NCBI RefSeq assembly: GCF_018314255.1
Contig: NZ_CP073066.1
Coordinates: 930,001 to 994,000, forward strand
From: Lentilactobacillus buchneri
Lineage (GTDB): Bacteria > Bacillota > Bacilli > Lactobacillales > Lactobacillaceae
Reading direction: 5' to 3'
Length of the DNA: 64,000 bases
Below are positions 18,810 to 28,134 of this stretch, piece after piece; position 1 is the stretch's first letter; each line of letters opens with the position of its first letter. The notes under the pieces are model-generated. The model did not search any database, was not told where the DNA came from, and saw only the letters and a list, made by a program, of their open reading frames with translations. A program made the translations under genes and the position numbers.

Positions 18810-19847
18810 CTAATTAATCCGCGTCTTCTCCAGCAGCAAGTCCGCCAACTCCGCGGCAGAAATGTCACCCAAATTAGCCTTAATATCCACTTGACCCAAA
18901 GCATCGACTAACGCATCCTTGTTGAGATCAACGCCTTTCAGTGCCTTTTCAATCACGGAAATATCGCCGCCGGTAATAAAGTCACCATAGATCTTGATAT
19001 CGGAAATTTGGTTGCCGTTCAATGAATAGTTGAAGCTGACCGTGCCGATATCATAATGTTTGGAAACATAGTAATCAAAGCCGGGATTCTTCCCGTAGTT
19101 CCACTCGTCGGTATCGTATTTCCCTTTCAAACGCTCATCAATAATTGACCAATCGTGATCGTTCAAATGATAGGTTTCAATATCGTCCAATGACTTGGCA
19201 TTAAACAATCTCAGCAGCAGGGCCTTCTTGAAGCCTTCAATATCCAACTTTTGAAATTCCGGCTTCAAGAATGGCTTAACGTTGGTTACCCGGCTTTCAA
19301 CCGACTTAACGCCCTTGGATTCCAATTTATCCTTTTCCGGGGTCAAAACTTCAGTGGCCACATCCATATCCAAATCAAACATCAGGGTGCCGCCGGCAGC
19401 GTAGGACTTGCCAACTTTGAACATCGTCATCCCGGAGAACTTTTGATTTCCGATCACCATATCATTTCTCCCACGCATTTCAGCATCGGTAGCGCCCATG
19501 TCGTGCAGGGCATCGATGATTGGTTGGGCGAAGTATTTAAAATCACCAAAATGTTGGTCATCATTAATCACAATATTTTCAAAAATAATGTTGCCGTAAT
19601 CGTGATACACGGCGCCACCACCGGATGTCCGGCGAACCAACTTAATGCCCTTTTCTTTCAAATAGGGCATGTTGACTTCGGCATAGGCATTTTGGTTAAC
19701 CCCGACAATCACAGCGGGTTGGTTAACGTACATAATCAGGCCGTGGCCCGGCAACTTCAAATCATTTACTAAGTAGTTATCCAAAGATTGGTTCACAATC
19801 GGATCATAGACAGGTTTGCCATTTCTAGACGTATCAATAAAGAACAT
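18810..19847 (-). CDS. lplA: Lipoate-protein ligase A
   Basis: 345 residues. Ligates free lipoate via lipoyl-AMP to E2/H-protein lysines in the cytoplasm. The lipoate-binding RRTSGGGAVYHDYGN motif, the GNQKFSGM segment and the C-terminal accessory domain of bacterial LplA are all present. I choose ATG 19847 because aaagaaggatc lies seven bases upstream and the product then starts MFFIDTSRN like the family; upstream in-frame ATGs lack this. Divergent from the membrane protein at 20075. Confidence 0.95.
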   Translation of the reverse strand: MFFIDTSRNGKPVYDPIVNQSLDNYLVNDLKLPGHGLIMYVNQPAVIVGVNQNAYAEVNMPYLKEKGIKLVRRTSGGGAVYHDYGNIIFENIVINDDQHFGDFKYFAQPIIDALHDMGATDAEMRGRNDMVIGNQKFSGMTMFKVGKSYAAGGTLMFDLDMDVATEVLTPEKDKLESKGVKSVESRVTNVKPFLKPEFQKLDIEGFKKALLLRLFNAKSLDDIETYHLNDHDWSIIDERLKGKYDTDEWNYGKNPGFDYYVSKHYDIGTVSFNYSLNGNQISDIKIYGDFITGGDISVIEKALKGVDLNKDALVDALGQVDIKANLGDISAAELADLLLEKTRIN

Positions 19848-20074
19848 ACAAGATCCTTCTTTCATAATTGCTAGTTCTGGAACCGTTACCATTATGATAG
19901 AACGAAAGTTGCTGAATGTATATGCCATTGGTAAATTATTGAATTTTTTGTGAATTTTGTGTGAAATAAGTCTGAACATTCCCGGTTTGCCGTTGTCTTC
20001 ACTAGCCAAAATGCCTATGCTGAAATTATTGTTTACCACATTCATCATTCACCGAAGGGAATTGACGTGCGCAA

Positions 20075-21031
20075 TTGAAAAAGCTCAGATCCCTAACCCA
20101 AAAAGAACTGGATCAACAGCTCCATTCTGATGCGATCTATTTAGTGTTATTTGTTTTGACAATTCTCTGTTTCTCCATATCTTGGGCGCAATACACTGCT
20201 TACAAAAATGACGCCAGTAGTCTGATTCGGATCCAGCAGCGTGATAAACGCGCTGGGGTTGACGTTGATCAAATATTAGCCGGTGGCCCAATCACGTTTA
20301 GCAACGGGGAAAAAGCCGAAGTGGTCACTAGTCTCCAGGATGCTGGAGAAAAGGTCAAGCAGGATCTGGTCGAGATGGCCCCCAGAAACAGCTTTGATCA
20401 TATTCTGGGATCGTCAATGTTCATTGTCTTTCCAATTACCATGGTGATCTACACAATTTCTTTTGCCTATCGGGAACTCAAAAATAATCAGGTCAGAATC
20501 AAGGCCAGCATGAACAGCATTCAAAATGTCGTCCTCTCCAAACTGATTAGTTTGAGCATGCTCACTTTTTTGAGCCTGATCTTCATTTGTCTGACCTCTT
20601 TCATCTTTCAATTAGGCTTTAACAATTTTATCCACATCCCAAATAAACTGGCGTTGATCAGGTATCTCGCGGACGGCCAATCTTATTTGGCACAAGCCCC
20701 GTTGCAGTTCTTATCGGTATTTGGCTTATCATTGATCGCCGTGATCGTCAGCTACTACCTCACCTTATTGCTCAAGCGACCTTGGCTGGCAGGTATTTTG
20801 ATGTTTGGGTACTTTTCCGGCATCCCTGTATTAGGATCATTTGACTTCAAACAAAACGCGGTGCTGCTCTATTCCAAACTGTTTCATGAAAACAGCCCCT
20901 TTACACCAATTCAAATTAACGGCGATTTTACACTGATGGGATTTGTTGGCTGTTGTCTGGTCACGCTTTTGATCGCAGGCGTAATTGATTACATCGTCAC
21001 CCGGAATCATTATTTGACTCGGACTTCGTAA
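20075..21031 (+). CDS. Polytopic membrane protein, ABC-2 permease-like topology
   Basis: 318 residues. One N-terminal transmembrane helix (about 20-40), an extracellular loop to about residue 110, then five helices, ending in a cytoplasmic tail. This one-plus-five layout is that of ABC-2 type permeases, but no sequence signature or ATPase partner is visible, so the family is uncertain. TTG at 20075 is the only supported start after an in-frame stop at 20063; gaaggga lies 15 bases upstream, which is long. A small membrane protein gene follows 52 bases later. Confidence 0.65.
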   Translation: MKKLRSLTQKELDQQLHSDAIYLVLFVLTILCFSISWAQYTAYKNDASSLIRIQQRDKRAGVDVDQILAGGPITFSNGEKAEVVTSLQDAGEKVKQDLVEMAPRNSFDHILGSSMFIVFPITMVIYTISFAYRELKNNQVRIKASMNSIQNVVLSKLISLSMLTFLSLIFICLTSFIFQLGFNNFIHIPNKLALIRYLADGQSYLAQAPLQFLSVFGLSLIAVIVSYYLTLLLKRPWLAGILMFGYFSGIPVLGSFDFKQNAVLLYSKLFHENSPFTPIQINGDFTLMGFVGCCLVTLLIAGVIDYIVTRNHYLTRTS

Positions 21032-21083
21032 CCCGTTTTGTGACTGGTTAGTGTTAATCTAAAATTAAAAGGAGGTAATCCAA

Positions 21084-21317
21084 ATGAGTATGCAGCAGCT
21101 TCGCGACCGAATGATTCAATACCTCATAGTCACAGTGCCATTGGCGGGTTTGATCGTCTCTATCCTTGGGATATGCTACTTCATGTGGTGGAGTGGCGAT
21201 CATTCTACTGGGGCATTGATTTACAGCTTGATTCCATTTGGGATGGGAATATTGATTTCGATTCCCGGATGGTTTTGGAAACATGAGGCTCAAAAACACG
21301 ATCACCGTGAAAAATAA
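21084..21317 (+). CDS. Small two-helix membrane protein
   Basis: 77 residues with two transmembrane helices (about 13-34 and 44-64) and a charged C-terminal tail. ATG at 21084 follows aaaaggaggt, a near-perfect ribosome binding site, and a terminator follows the stop, so the gene is real. Unrecognised; probably cotranscribed with the permease-like gene upstream. Confidence 0.7.
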   Translation: MSMQQLRDRMIQYLIVTVPLAGLIVSILGICYFMWWSGDHSTGALIYSLIPFGMGILISIPGWFWKHEAQKHDHREK

Positions 21318-21321
21318 ATGA

Positions 21322-21360
21322 CCGGAACACAACTACTTGTTAGTTGTGCTCCGGCTTTTT
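21322..21360 (+). terminator. Terminator after the small membrane protein
   Basis: Stem ccggaacacaacta / tagttgtgctccgg followed by cttttt. Confidence 0.9.
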
Positions 21361-21409
21361 AGTGTTCTGCTATTATTTTATTTCCGCTGCTACCAGCCTC
21401 GTCGCACGC

Positions 21410-21916
21410 CTATTCAAAATCCGGATCATCGCCACCGTGGGCTTTGGCGGTGAATTCTTTAACAGTGATCTTGATAATACCAACGTAGGCGATCGTCTTA
21501 TCTGGAACCGTAAATTCACTCAACTGCTGCCCAGTCTCATGCGCCAAGACAACTTGCAGGGCGTGCCTTTTGACTGCTGGATCATCAACCAATTCGGCAT
21601 CCCCATAGCCCATCACGCTGCGATAAGCGAAGCTCGGGGTGTTTTGCTTGGGATCTTTGGGCACCATTAATTGGCCGCCATCATCAATCTCAAAGCCCAT
21701 CCGGCCATCTTCCTTAATCAACTCACGTTTGCGGCCTACCGGTGCGCCGTGAATATATAACGTCAAATGGTCATCATCGTCAAATTCGTAGCCAAAATTA
21801 GTGGGGACCACATACGGATAATCAGCCGTCCGAAAACCGCTGTGAATCACATGGGAATCCTGCAAAATTTGCTTAATTTCGTCAATATCTGTAACTTCCC
21901 GATCTTTTCTGCGCAT
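21410..21916 (-). CDS. Pyridoxamine 5'-phosphate oxidase-like flavoprotein (NimA-related)
   Basis: 168 residues, split-barrel flavin-binding fold. Features typical of the NimA/PNPOx-like family: HSGFRTADYPYVVPTNFGYEF near the N-terminus, ALQVVLAHETGQ in the middle and a short C-terminal strand. Members bind FMN or similar cofactors; some reduce nitroimidazoles, but that activity is not deducible here. ATG 21916 is chosen because aagggagctgatggt precedes it; the frame extends 35 codons further without a site. Convergent with the small membrane protein gene. Confidence 0.8.
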   Translation of the reverse strand: MRRKDREVTDIDEIKQILQDSHVIHSGFRTADYPYVVPTNFGYEFDDDDHLTLYIHGAPVGRKRELIKEDGRMGFEIDDGGQLMVPKDPKQNTPSFAYRSVMGYGDAELVDDPAVKRHALQVVLAHETGQQLSEFTVPDKTIAYVGIIKITVKEFTAKAHGGDDPDFE

Positions 21917-22095
21917 ACCATCAGCTCCCTTTATTTGCTTCAAGTATAGCCATTTTGGGCAACGTCGTATATAGACATTTTTGACTGTCCGTAAATTTTT
22001 AAACCAATTCGTTGCACGCAATTTGTTTACAGGTTACGCTTTTAGTAGTTCAAGATGTAATCGTTTCCGAGCAGACTATATGGGAGGCATTTTTT

Positions 22096-23421
22096 ATGGC
22101 AAATTATGATTATGACGTCTTATACATCGGTAGTGGACATGGAACCTTTGACGGTGCGATTCCGCTGGCCGCCCGCGGCAAGAAAGTCGGCGTCATCGAA
22201 TCCGGCTTAATTGGCGGCACCTGTCCCAATCGTGGCTGTAACGCCAAGATTACGTTGGATGCACCAGTAGCTTTGACACGTCAAACTGAGAGACTCCAGG
22301 GGATTCTCAATGGCAGTTTGGCAATTAACTGGACCGCCAATGAAAAACATAAGCAAGAAGTCATCGAAGGCTTGCCGGACATGATCGGCGGCTTGATGAA
22401 ATCCGTTAACATCGACATTATCAAGGGCCACGGCACATTCCAAGATGCTCATACGGTAATGGTCGACGGTGAAGCCAAAACCGCTGAAAACATCGTCATC
22501 TCAACCGGCCAACATCCACATCGTTTGGACATTCCCGGAACGGAATTGGCTCACGATAGTGCTGACTTCATGAACCTCACTCACCTGCCAGCCAACATCA
22601 CAATTATCGGTGCCGGCTACATCAGTCTGGAATTCGCAACGATTGCCAACGCGGCTGGTGCCAAGGTAACTGTGATTACCCACGGCGACAAAGTTTTGCG
22701 GAAATTCTATCAACCATACGTTAAGCAAATTGTTGCCGATTTGAAATCTCGTGGCGTCGATTTTGTCAATAATACTGAAGTTGCCAACTTCGAGCAGGAC
22801 GACCATAACTTCATCGTCAACTATAAGGGCGGTCAAATAAAGACCAACTGGATCTTGGACGCGACTGGCCGGATGCCTAATGTGGACGACATTGGACTGG
22901 ATAAAGTTGGTGTTGACTATAGCGAAAAAGGTATTAAGGTCAACGACCATCTCCAGACCAACGTTGATAACATCTACGCTTCAGGCGATGTCATCGACAA
23001 GGATCAACCAAAGCTCACCCCAACGGCGATCTTTGAGTCGACCTACTTGATGCATACTTTCGCTGGCGACACGACGGATCCCATCAATTACCCGGCAATT
23101 CCATCAGTCGTCTTTACCTCACCAAGAATTGCTAAAGTCGGCGTATCAGTTGAGGATGCCAAAAAAGAAGGCTTCACAACAAAGGAGAACCATTTACCAG
23201 ACGACTGGTACCGTCAAGTGACCAAGGAAGAAATTGGCGATAACACACTGGTTTATGACAAGCAGAACCATTTGGTTGGTGCCACTGAAATCAGCGACCA
23301 AGCAGAAGATGCTATTAACGCATTATTGCCAGCAATTGTGTTCAAGTTCGAACCGGCACAGCTGGAACGTTTGGTCACATTGTTCCCAACGATTGCGGCG
23401 GATGCTTGGGGCCAAATTTAG
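22096..23421 (+). CDS. gor: Glutathione reductase-like FAD/NAD(P) disulfide oxidoreductase
   Basis: 441 residues, class I pyridine nucleotide-disulfide oxidoreductase. FAD-binding GSGHGTFDGA (near residue 10), redox-active GGTCPNRGCNAK (two Cys separated by four residues), NAD(P)-binding GAGYISLEFA, second FAD motif NIYASGDVID and a C-terminal dimerisation domain. It probably keeps glutathione or another low-molecular thiol reduced and would supply the peroxidase at 14721-15203 (inference). ATG at 22096 follows gggaggc. The family's usual C-terminal catalytic His-Glu pair (HPT/S..E) is not obvious, so the substrate is open. Confidence 0.85.
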   Translation: MANYDYDVLYIGSGHGTFDGAIPLAARGKKVGVIESGLIGGTCPNRGCNAKITLDAPVALTRQTERLQGILNGSLAINWTANEKHKQEVIEGLPDMIGGLMKSVNIDIIKGHGTFQDAHTVMVDGEAKTAENIVISTGQHPHRLDIPGTELAHDSADFMNLTHLPANITIIGAGYISLEFATIANAAGAKVTVITHGDKVLRKFYQPYVKQIVADLKSRGVDFVNNTEVANFEQDDHNFIVNYKGGQIKTNWILDATGRMPNVDDIGLDKVGVDYSEKGIKVNDHLQTNVDNIYASGDVIDKDQPKLTPTAIFESTYLMHTFAGDTTDPINYPAIPSVVFTSPRIAKVGVSVEDAKKEGFTTKENHLPDDWYRQVTKEEIGDNTLVYDKQNHLVGATEISDQAEDAINALLPAIVFKFEPAQLERLVTLFPTIAADAWGQI

Positions 23422-23523
23422 AGTGCGACGAGACCCGGGTTGACCCCGGTATGTAAAACAAGGATTGTATTGATGAACGCATTTGTTCAGGTTCTTCGTC
23501 AACTGTTGTTGGTGAACAAAATA

Positions 23524-23565
23524 TTGGAGTTCTAATCACTTGGTGATTAGGGCTCTTTTTGTATG
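23524..23565 (+). terminator. Terminator inside the ISL3 left end
   Basis: Stem gagttctaatca / tgattagggctc followed by ttttt, reading in from the upstream gor side; its first arm overlaps the transposase stop. Confidence 0.7.
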
Positions 23566-24807
23566 AACTCGAAAAGCGAACAGCACTCTTAGCCGGAATC
23601 TGAAGAAGTTTCGGTAACCAAATCCAGTGCGCTTAATGACTTTAATCTTGTTGTTTGAACCTTCTAATGGCCCGTTGGTGTAGTGGTGGGTGAAAGTGTT
23701 GCCAATTTCATCATGATGAGCCGCCAAGGTTTGGAGGGCTGCCAACATCTCTTCCGAGCACCCCTGCAGGTGGTGAAAGGCTTGATTATAGTTGGGCCAG
23801 TCGCGGTTTTTGATGGTTTCACGTAACCGATTCATCACGTCGTAAGTTTGCTTGAGCTCGGGATCAATGTCCAGTAAAGCATCAACCACATCCGTGGCAG
23901 TTGCCGGATAAGGGAAGTTTGTCCACTTACGGAAAGCCTCGTAGTTAAGGTGATTGGCCGGCGTTAATAATAGTTTCCAATAGCGTTTCAAGGCGTGATA
24001 CTGGCGTGAGGAAGTGGCCAGGGTTTTCATGAGACGCACTCGCGTCTTATTAAAAGCCCGGTTTAAAGCGTTAACCAGGTGGAAGGGATCGATGACAACG
24101 ATGGCGTTCGGGAAGATCTGCCCAACCAATTTGGGATAGGTATAGTTCATATCGGTAACGATAATTTTCACATTTTCTCGCGCGGCTTGGTCATAATGTT
24201 GGAAGTACTTTTGAAGCTGATAGATGGTTCTAAAGGGCAACAGGTCAATCAATTCGTGGGTTTCCGCGTCCATAAATTCAAAGCTCATCGCGTCGGTGGC
24301 GCTCTTAGTACTTTTAACTTCGTCCATGAGGAGAACTTTGGGTAAGTAGTGCCAGTTGGTTTGAAAGTCGTGTTCAGCGCGCAAGAGCTGCCGACCAACG
24401 AATGAATCCGAAGTGGACAATTCATTGGCAATGTGTTTGAGGCTCACTGGTTCCGTTAACTTCTCTAAACATTGTTTCCGGGTTGTATTTGAAATCGTGC
24501 AGTGCTTCGGCACTGCACTCGTCTGCGCCAGGAAGTTGGTATGACAAGCCTTACAGTGAAAGTTTCGCCGATTGAGGCATAGGATAACCGTGCTGCCCAA
24601 TGTTTTAGCGAATCTAATGGTGGTCTTCCGCCAACCATAGCCAATGATCTGGTGATCATTAATAACCCCACAATTGCGGCAGGCCTTGGGAGAATAGTTC
24701 AGTGATCCATTTAATCTGATTACCCCATCATCACCTATTTTGCCATTCTCAATTTTTAAGTGTTCATCATCTATTCCTAACAACATTTTCGTAGTATCAT
24801 TTGACAT
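23536..24807 (-). CDS. ISL3-family transposase
   Basis: 423 residues. N-terminal zinc ribbon (CRNCG ... FHCKACH), helix-turn-helix region, then the DDE domain with LLMDEVKS (first Asp), IVTDMNYTY (second Asp) and the C-terminal GPLEGSNNKIKVIKRTG (Glu) that typifies ISL3 transposases. ATG at 24807 follows gaaggaaatgccct. Apparently intact. Confidence 0.95.
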   Translation of the reverse strand: MSNDTTKMLLGIDDEHLKIENGKIGDDGVIRLNGSLNYSPKACRNCGVINDHQIIGYGWRKTTIRFAKTLGSTVILCLNRRNFHCKACHTNFLAQTSAVPKHCTISNTTRKQCLEKLTEPVSLKHIANELSTSDSFVGRQLLRAEHDFQTNWHYLPKVLLMDEVKSTKSATDAMSFEFMDAETHELIDLLPFRTIYQLQKYFQHYDQAARENVKIIVTDMNYTYPKLVGQIFPNAIVVIDPFHLVNALNRAFNKTRVRLMKTLATSSRQYHALKRYWKLLLTPANHLNYEAFRKWTNFPYPATATDVVDALLDIDPELKQTYDVMNRLRETIKNRDWPNYNQAFHHLQGCSEEMLAALQTLAAHHDEIGNTFTHHYTNGPLEGSNNKIKVIKRTGFGYRNFFRFRLRVLFAFRVHTKRALITK

Positions 24808-25102
24808 AGGGCATTTCCTTCTTTCTCTAAAATCTTCGTGGTTGTTGGTTTTGATGAACGGACAGGAAATGTCCGCTTTTTTTATTCTAATGAAAAACAA
24901 AAAATCTGTCATCAGTAATAGATAAAAATCTATTACCAACAACAGATATTGTAGAGCCTTTGTTCATCGATACAATCCTTGTTTTACATTTTAGGGGTCA
25001 GGGTCATCGGAGCACGTTTCCGCTAGATAAAAGGGAATCACCAAAACAACAAATCCCCCCAACTAAAACCACTAACCCCAACAAACAAATAACTAAAACA
25101 CA

Positions 25103-25132
25103 AAAAAGCCCGCCAACTCAGCGGGCCTTTTT
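25103..25132. terminator. Bidirectional terminator
   Basis: Stem aaagcccgc / gcgggcctt with A- and T-runs on either side, just after the SdpI-like gene. Confidence 0.85.
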
Positions 25133-25136
25133 CATT

Positions 25137-25445
25137 CTAATCTCCCATCTCACGCAAGCGACGCTCGATGAAATAACTAATCACAAATAAATAAACTAAC
25201 AAAACAACCAAATTCACACCAATCGAAAATGGCGTTACCAGATTAACCACCACAACAACCGCGGCACAAGTGATTGCCCCTTGGTAGAACCACTTCTGTG
25301 AGGCCCGCCACTTTGCCGTTGTGCTGCGACTTTGTTTTGTCCGATACCCCACAATCATTGAAGGCTCTTGTTTACTGAAGTAATAGTAGTAAATCGCACC
25401 GCCAACAAAGATTAATAGGACTAGCACGGCAAATTCAGTTCCCAA
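25137..25445 (-). CDS. SdpI-family small membrane protein
   Basis: 102 residues with three transmembrane helices. Between the first two is GYRTKQSRSTTAKWRASQ, the conserved loop of the SdpI/YhfL family (GYRTxxS...W..A). SdpI confers immunity to the Sdp toxin in Bacillus; most family members have unknown roles. Last gene of a tight minus-strand run starting with the aminotransferase, 12 bases from the preceding gene. Confidence 0.75.
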   Translation of the reverse strand: MGTEFAVLVLLIFVGGAIYYYYFSKQEPSMIVGYRTKQSRSTTAKWRASQKWFYQGAITCAAVVVVVNLVTPFSIGVNLVVLLVYLFVISYFIERRLREMGD

Positions 25446-25457
25446 ATTCTCGACTCC

Positions 25458-25886
25458 TTATGAATAATCCAACTCAAAATCTTGGGCGTCAAAATAACTC
25501 AGCTTGGAGTTGAATAAGTAATTGCTAACATATCCAAGCGTAACCGGAATCACCAAGAAAAGTAAGCTAACCAAGACAATATTCATCAGATTGGCATTGC
25601 CATAACCATTAACTGCAGCGATTGGTCCGATCAAGCCGGCAAAGCCAAAGCCCGCCATCATCCCGACACAGACCGCACTAATCGGTGCCATTAAAACGGC
25701 CGCCATTCCAGTCAAAGTCAAGAAGAAAGCAGCTTGTGGAAATACTGGCAGCAAAGCCTTCAACAATTGATTAAGCAAGGCGCCGGGGACCAGTGCAACA
25801 ATGATCCCAACCGACAGCCCGTTTAACGTATTCATAATGAGCTCACGACCGTTCAGCCGTGCTGATGGTTCTGCTGTTAAATTCAT
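25458..25886 (-). pseudogene. PTS IIC-like permease with a large internal in-frame deletion
   Basis: 142 residues, while family members (PTS_EIIC_2 type, such as the protein at 57416-58510) have about 350. Residues 1-75 match the family N-terminus, residues 76-142 match its C-terminus (GFGFAGLIGPIAAVNG, then the last two helices and a short acidic tail), and the middle is missing. The junction falls near MMAGF-GFAG and keeps frame. The ATG follows the dehydrogenase stop codon directly. Transport activity is unlikely. Confidence 0.7.
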
Positions 25887-26879
25887 CTATTCGCCTACCT
25901 CATGAGGGCTCTTTTGCCCATTCAAAATCATCATAACGTCATTCAAAGCAATCTCAACCATATTTTGGACGGCCACTTCGGTATAGAAACCAATGTGTGG
26001 CGTCACGTTGACGTTGGGCATTGCCAGTAACTTCTTTAAATTATCGTTATCAATTGGTTTGCCGGTTAAATCTTGGCCGACAATCGTATTCTCGCCTTCA
26101 AAGGTATCAATTGCGGCGGCGGAAATTTCCTGGTCCTCCAAGGCGTTCACCAAAGCGCCGGTATCCACCACTTGGCCCCGGGAAGCATTGATAAAAATTG
26201 CGGAGGGCTTCATCTTCTTGAAGACGTCGGCGTTAATCATCTGGTTGGTCTCGTCAGTCAATGGGGTATGCATGGTCACGATATCAGCTGTTTTGAAGAC
26301 CGTTTCGTGATCAACGTATGTCAACGTGTCGTTGAGTTCTGGTCGATGAATCGGATCAGCGGCAATCACCGTGGCACCCAGCGCTCTAAAAATTCGGGCA
26401 ACCGCGCTGCCGATTTTGCCGGCACCAATAATGCCAACCGTTAAAGTATGAATTTCACGTGCTTCGACACCCTTCCAGCTGAAGTCGCCGTGCTTTTCGC
26501 GTTCACCCACTTCACCGATGTGTCGAAGCAGGCTCATGACATCGGCCAAGACCAGTTCGCTGACAGACCGTGGTGAGTAGGCCGGCACGTTGGTAACGAC
26601 CAAGTCGTTTTGCTTAGCCTGGTCCAAATCAATGATTTCATACCCGGTGATCCGCAAGGTAATCTGCTTGATCCCAAATAAATGGAGTTTCTCGTAAATT
26701 GTCGGATCTGAGACTGGTCCGTGCTGCTGAATCACAATGCCGTCGTAACCTTTGGCAAGGTCAACTGTTTCAGCGTTTAACGGTACCGAGTTGGTATCTA
26801 CCTGGACACCGTTTTGCTTAACCCAGCCATCCAGTGGTTTTTGTTCGTCTGGTCGAACATTGTACATTAAAATTTTCAA
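25887..26879 (-). CDS. D-2-hydroxyacid dehydrogenase (D-hydroxyisocaproate/D-lactate type)
   Basis: 330 residues. Reduces 2-keto acids to D-2-hydroxy acids with NADH. Rossmann motif GIIGAGKIGSAVA (near residue 149), catalytic Arg in NASRGQVVD, Glu in DTFEGE and His in TPHIGFYTE, all in family order. It lies 17 bases after the aminotransferase in the same operon, which points to amino-acid-derived keto acids (for example phenylpyruvate or ketoisocaproate) rather than pyruvate alone (inference). The operon is under the leader-peptide attenuator at 28090-28284. Confidence 0.9.
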   Translation of the reverse strand: MKILMYNVRPDEQKPLDGWVKQNGVQVDTNSVPLNAETVDLAKGYDGIVIQQHGPVSDPTIYEKLHLFGIKQITLRITGYEIIDLDQAKQNDLVVTNVPAYSPRSVSELVLADVMSLLRHIGEVGEREKHGDFSWKGVEAREIHTLTVGIIGAGKIGSAVARIFRALGATVIAADPIHRPELNDTLTYVDHETVFKTADIVTMHTPLTDETNQMINADVFKKMKPSAIFINASRGQVVDTGALVNALEDQEISAAAIDTFEGENTIVGQDLTGKPIDNDNLKKLLAMPNVNVTPHIGFYTEVAVQNMVEIALNDVMMILNGQKSPHEVGE

Positions 26880-26896
26880 AATAACTCAAGCTCCCT

Positions 26897-28075
26897 TTAT
26901 TTGACTGACTGTTTTTCAACGTATTTTTGAATGCGGCTAACGGCCTCTTGAATATTTTCCTCGCTGACTGCGTAACTGATTCGGACGTAGCCTTCGCCGC
27001 CTGGCAGGAAGTACGAACCTGGAATTAAGGCAACTTTGGCTTCCTTGGCCAAGTCATAACAGAATGCTTCACTATTCTGGTTTAAACCAGCTGGAATTTT
27101 GGCGAAAACATAGAAGGCGCCATTTGGATTAGGACAGCTGAAGCCGGCTTTTTCCAAACCAGCAACTAGCAAGTCGCGGCGCTTCATGTACTCCTTCTTC
27201 ATTGGCAGGGCATCGTCCATACCGTTCTTGAATGCTTCTTCGGCGGCAGCCTGGGCGTTGGTGGTCAGTGACGTGATCGTAAATTCACTGACCTTGGCGA
27301 TTTCATTGATGATATCTTCGGGCCCACAGATCATCCCGACTCTCCAGCCAGTCATGGCGTGAGACTTGGAAACACCGTTCATGACAAGGGTTTGTTCCGG
27401 CAGGATCGACCCCATCGAAACGTGGGTGCCGTCATAGGTCAACTCACTGTAAATTTCATCACTTAAACAAATAATGTCGTGCTTGGAAATGACGTCCGCC
27501 AACTTCTGTAAATCGTCTTTGTGGTAGGTAACCCCGGTCGGGTTGTTAGGGAAATTGAGGATCACCGCTTTAACAGTATCTTTATTAGCCTCAATCGCTG
27601 CAGACAATTTTTCCGGTGACAGCACAAAGCCATTATCCGAGGTGTCCACAAAAATTGGTTTGGCACCGGCCAGCATTAAGATCGGCACGTAGAGTGGGAA
27701 AATTGGTGTTGGGACGATCACGGTGTCGCCAGGGTTGATCATGGCAGTCAATGCCGAGTAGATGGCGCCAGTTGCCCCTTCAGTCATGATAACTTGTTTG
27801 TCAGGATCGTAATTCAGACCGTATTTCGTGTTCAAGAAGTTCGCAGCTGCCTGACGGAGTCCTTCTGTCCCCCGGGAGTTGGTGTAGTGACTTTCGTTAT
27901 CGTCAATTGCCTTAATAGCGGCCTGCTTAACGTGTTCCGGAGTGTTGAAATCAGGCTCACCCAAGGTTAATTTGACGATGTCTGGAATCGCTGAAATCTT
28001 CTGGTTGAAAGTCAAAATTGCGGCAGGCGTTAACGCAGCTACTCGTTTGTTCATCTTATCTGATAATTTACTCAT
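26897..28075 (-). CDS. Class I aminotransferase, probably aromatic
   Basis: 392 residues, PLP-dependent fold-type I aminotransferase of the PatA/AraT group. NFPNNPTG (Asn contacting PLP), SDEIYSELTY (Asp, Tyr), SKSHAMTGWRVG (Schiff-base Lys) and RISYAVSEE (substrate-carboxylate Arg) are present. ATG at 28075 follows aggaggagaacac. Substrate is not readable from the protein. The upstream leader peptide contains six consecutive aromatic codons, so aromatic amino acids are the likely regulatory signal and substrate. The next gene reduces 2-keto acids, completing a transamination-reduction route to hydroxy acids. Confidence 0.9.
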   Translation of the reverse strand: MSKLSDKMNKRVAALTPAAILTFNQKISAIPDIVKLTLGEPDFNTPEHVKQAAIKAIDDNESHYTNSRGTEGLRQAAANFLNTKYGLNYDPDKQVIMTEGATGAIYSALTAMINPGDTVIVPTPIFPLYVPILMLAGAKPIFVDTSDNGFVLSPEKLSAAIEANKDTVKAVILNFPNNPTGVTYHKDDLQKLADVISKHDIICLSDEIYSELTYDGTHVSMGSILPEQTLVMNGVSKSHAMTGWRVGMICGPEDIINEIAKVSEFTITSLTTNAQAAAEEAFKNGMDDALPMKKEYMKRRDLLVAGLEKAGFSCPNPNGAFYVFAKIPAGLNQNSEAFCYDLAKEAKVALIPGSYFLPGGEGYVRISYAVSEENIQEAVSRIQKYVEKQSVK

Positions 28076-28089
28076 TGTGTTCTCCTCCT

Positions 28090-28134
28090 AAAAAGTGGGT
28101 CCTCAAAGTCAACGAACTGACTGTGAGGACCCAC
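28090..28134 (-). terminator. Attenuator terminator upstream of the aminotransferase
   Basis: Minus-strand stem gtgggtcctca / tgaggacccac with inner agtca/tgact, then ttttt. It lies between the leader peptide and the aminotransferase ribosome binding site, so readthrough is required for operon expression. Confidence 0.9.

Larger units (their letters stand above)
23451..24989 (-). mobile_element. ISL3-family insertion sequence
   Basis: About 1.5 kb, bounded by inverted repeats starting atgtaaaacaaggattgtat and continuing (t/c)gatgaac, one mismatch in 28. The outermost bases may extend a little further on both sides (gacccc occurs beyond each end). It lies within an intergenic repeat element of the gtgcgacgag type. 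Confidence 0.85.
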
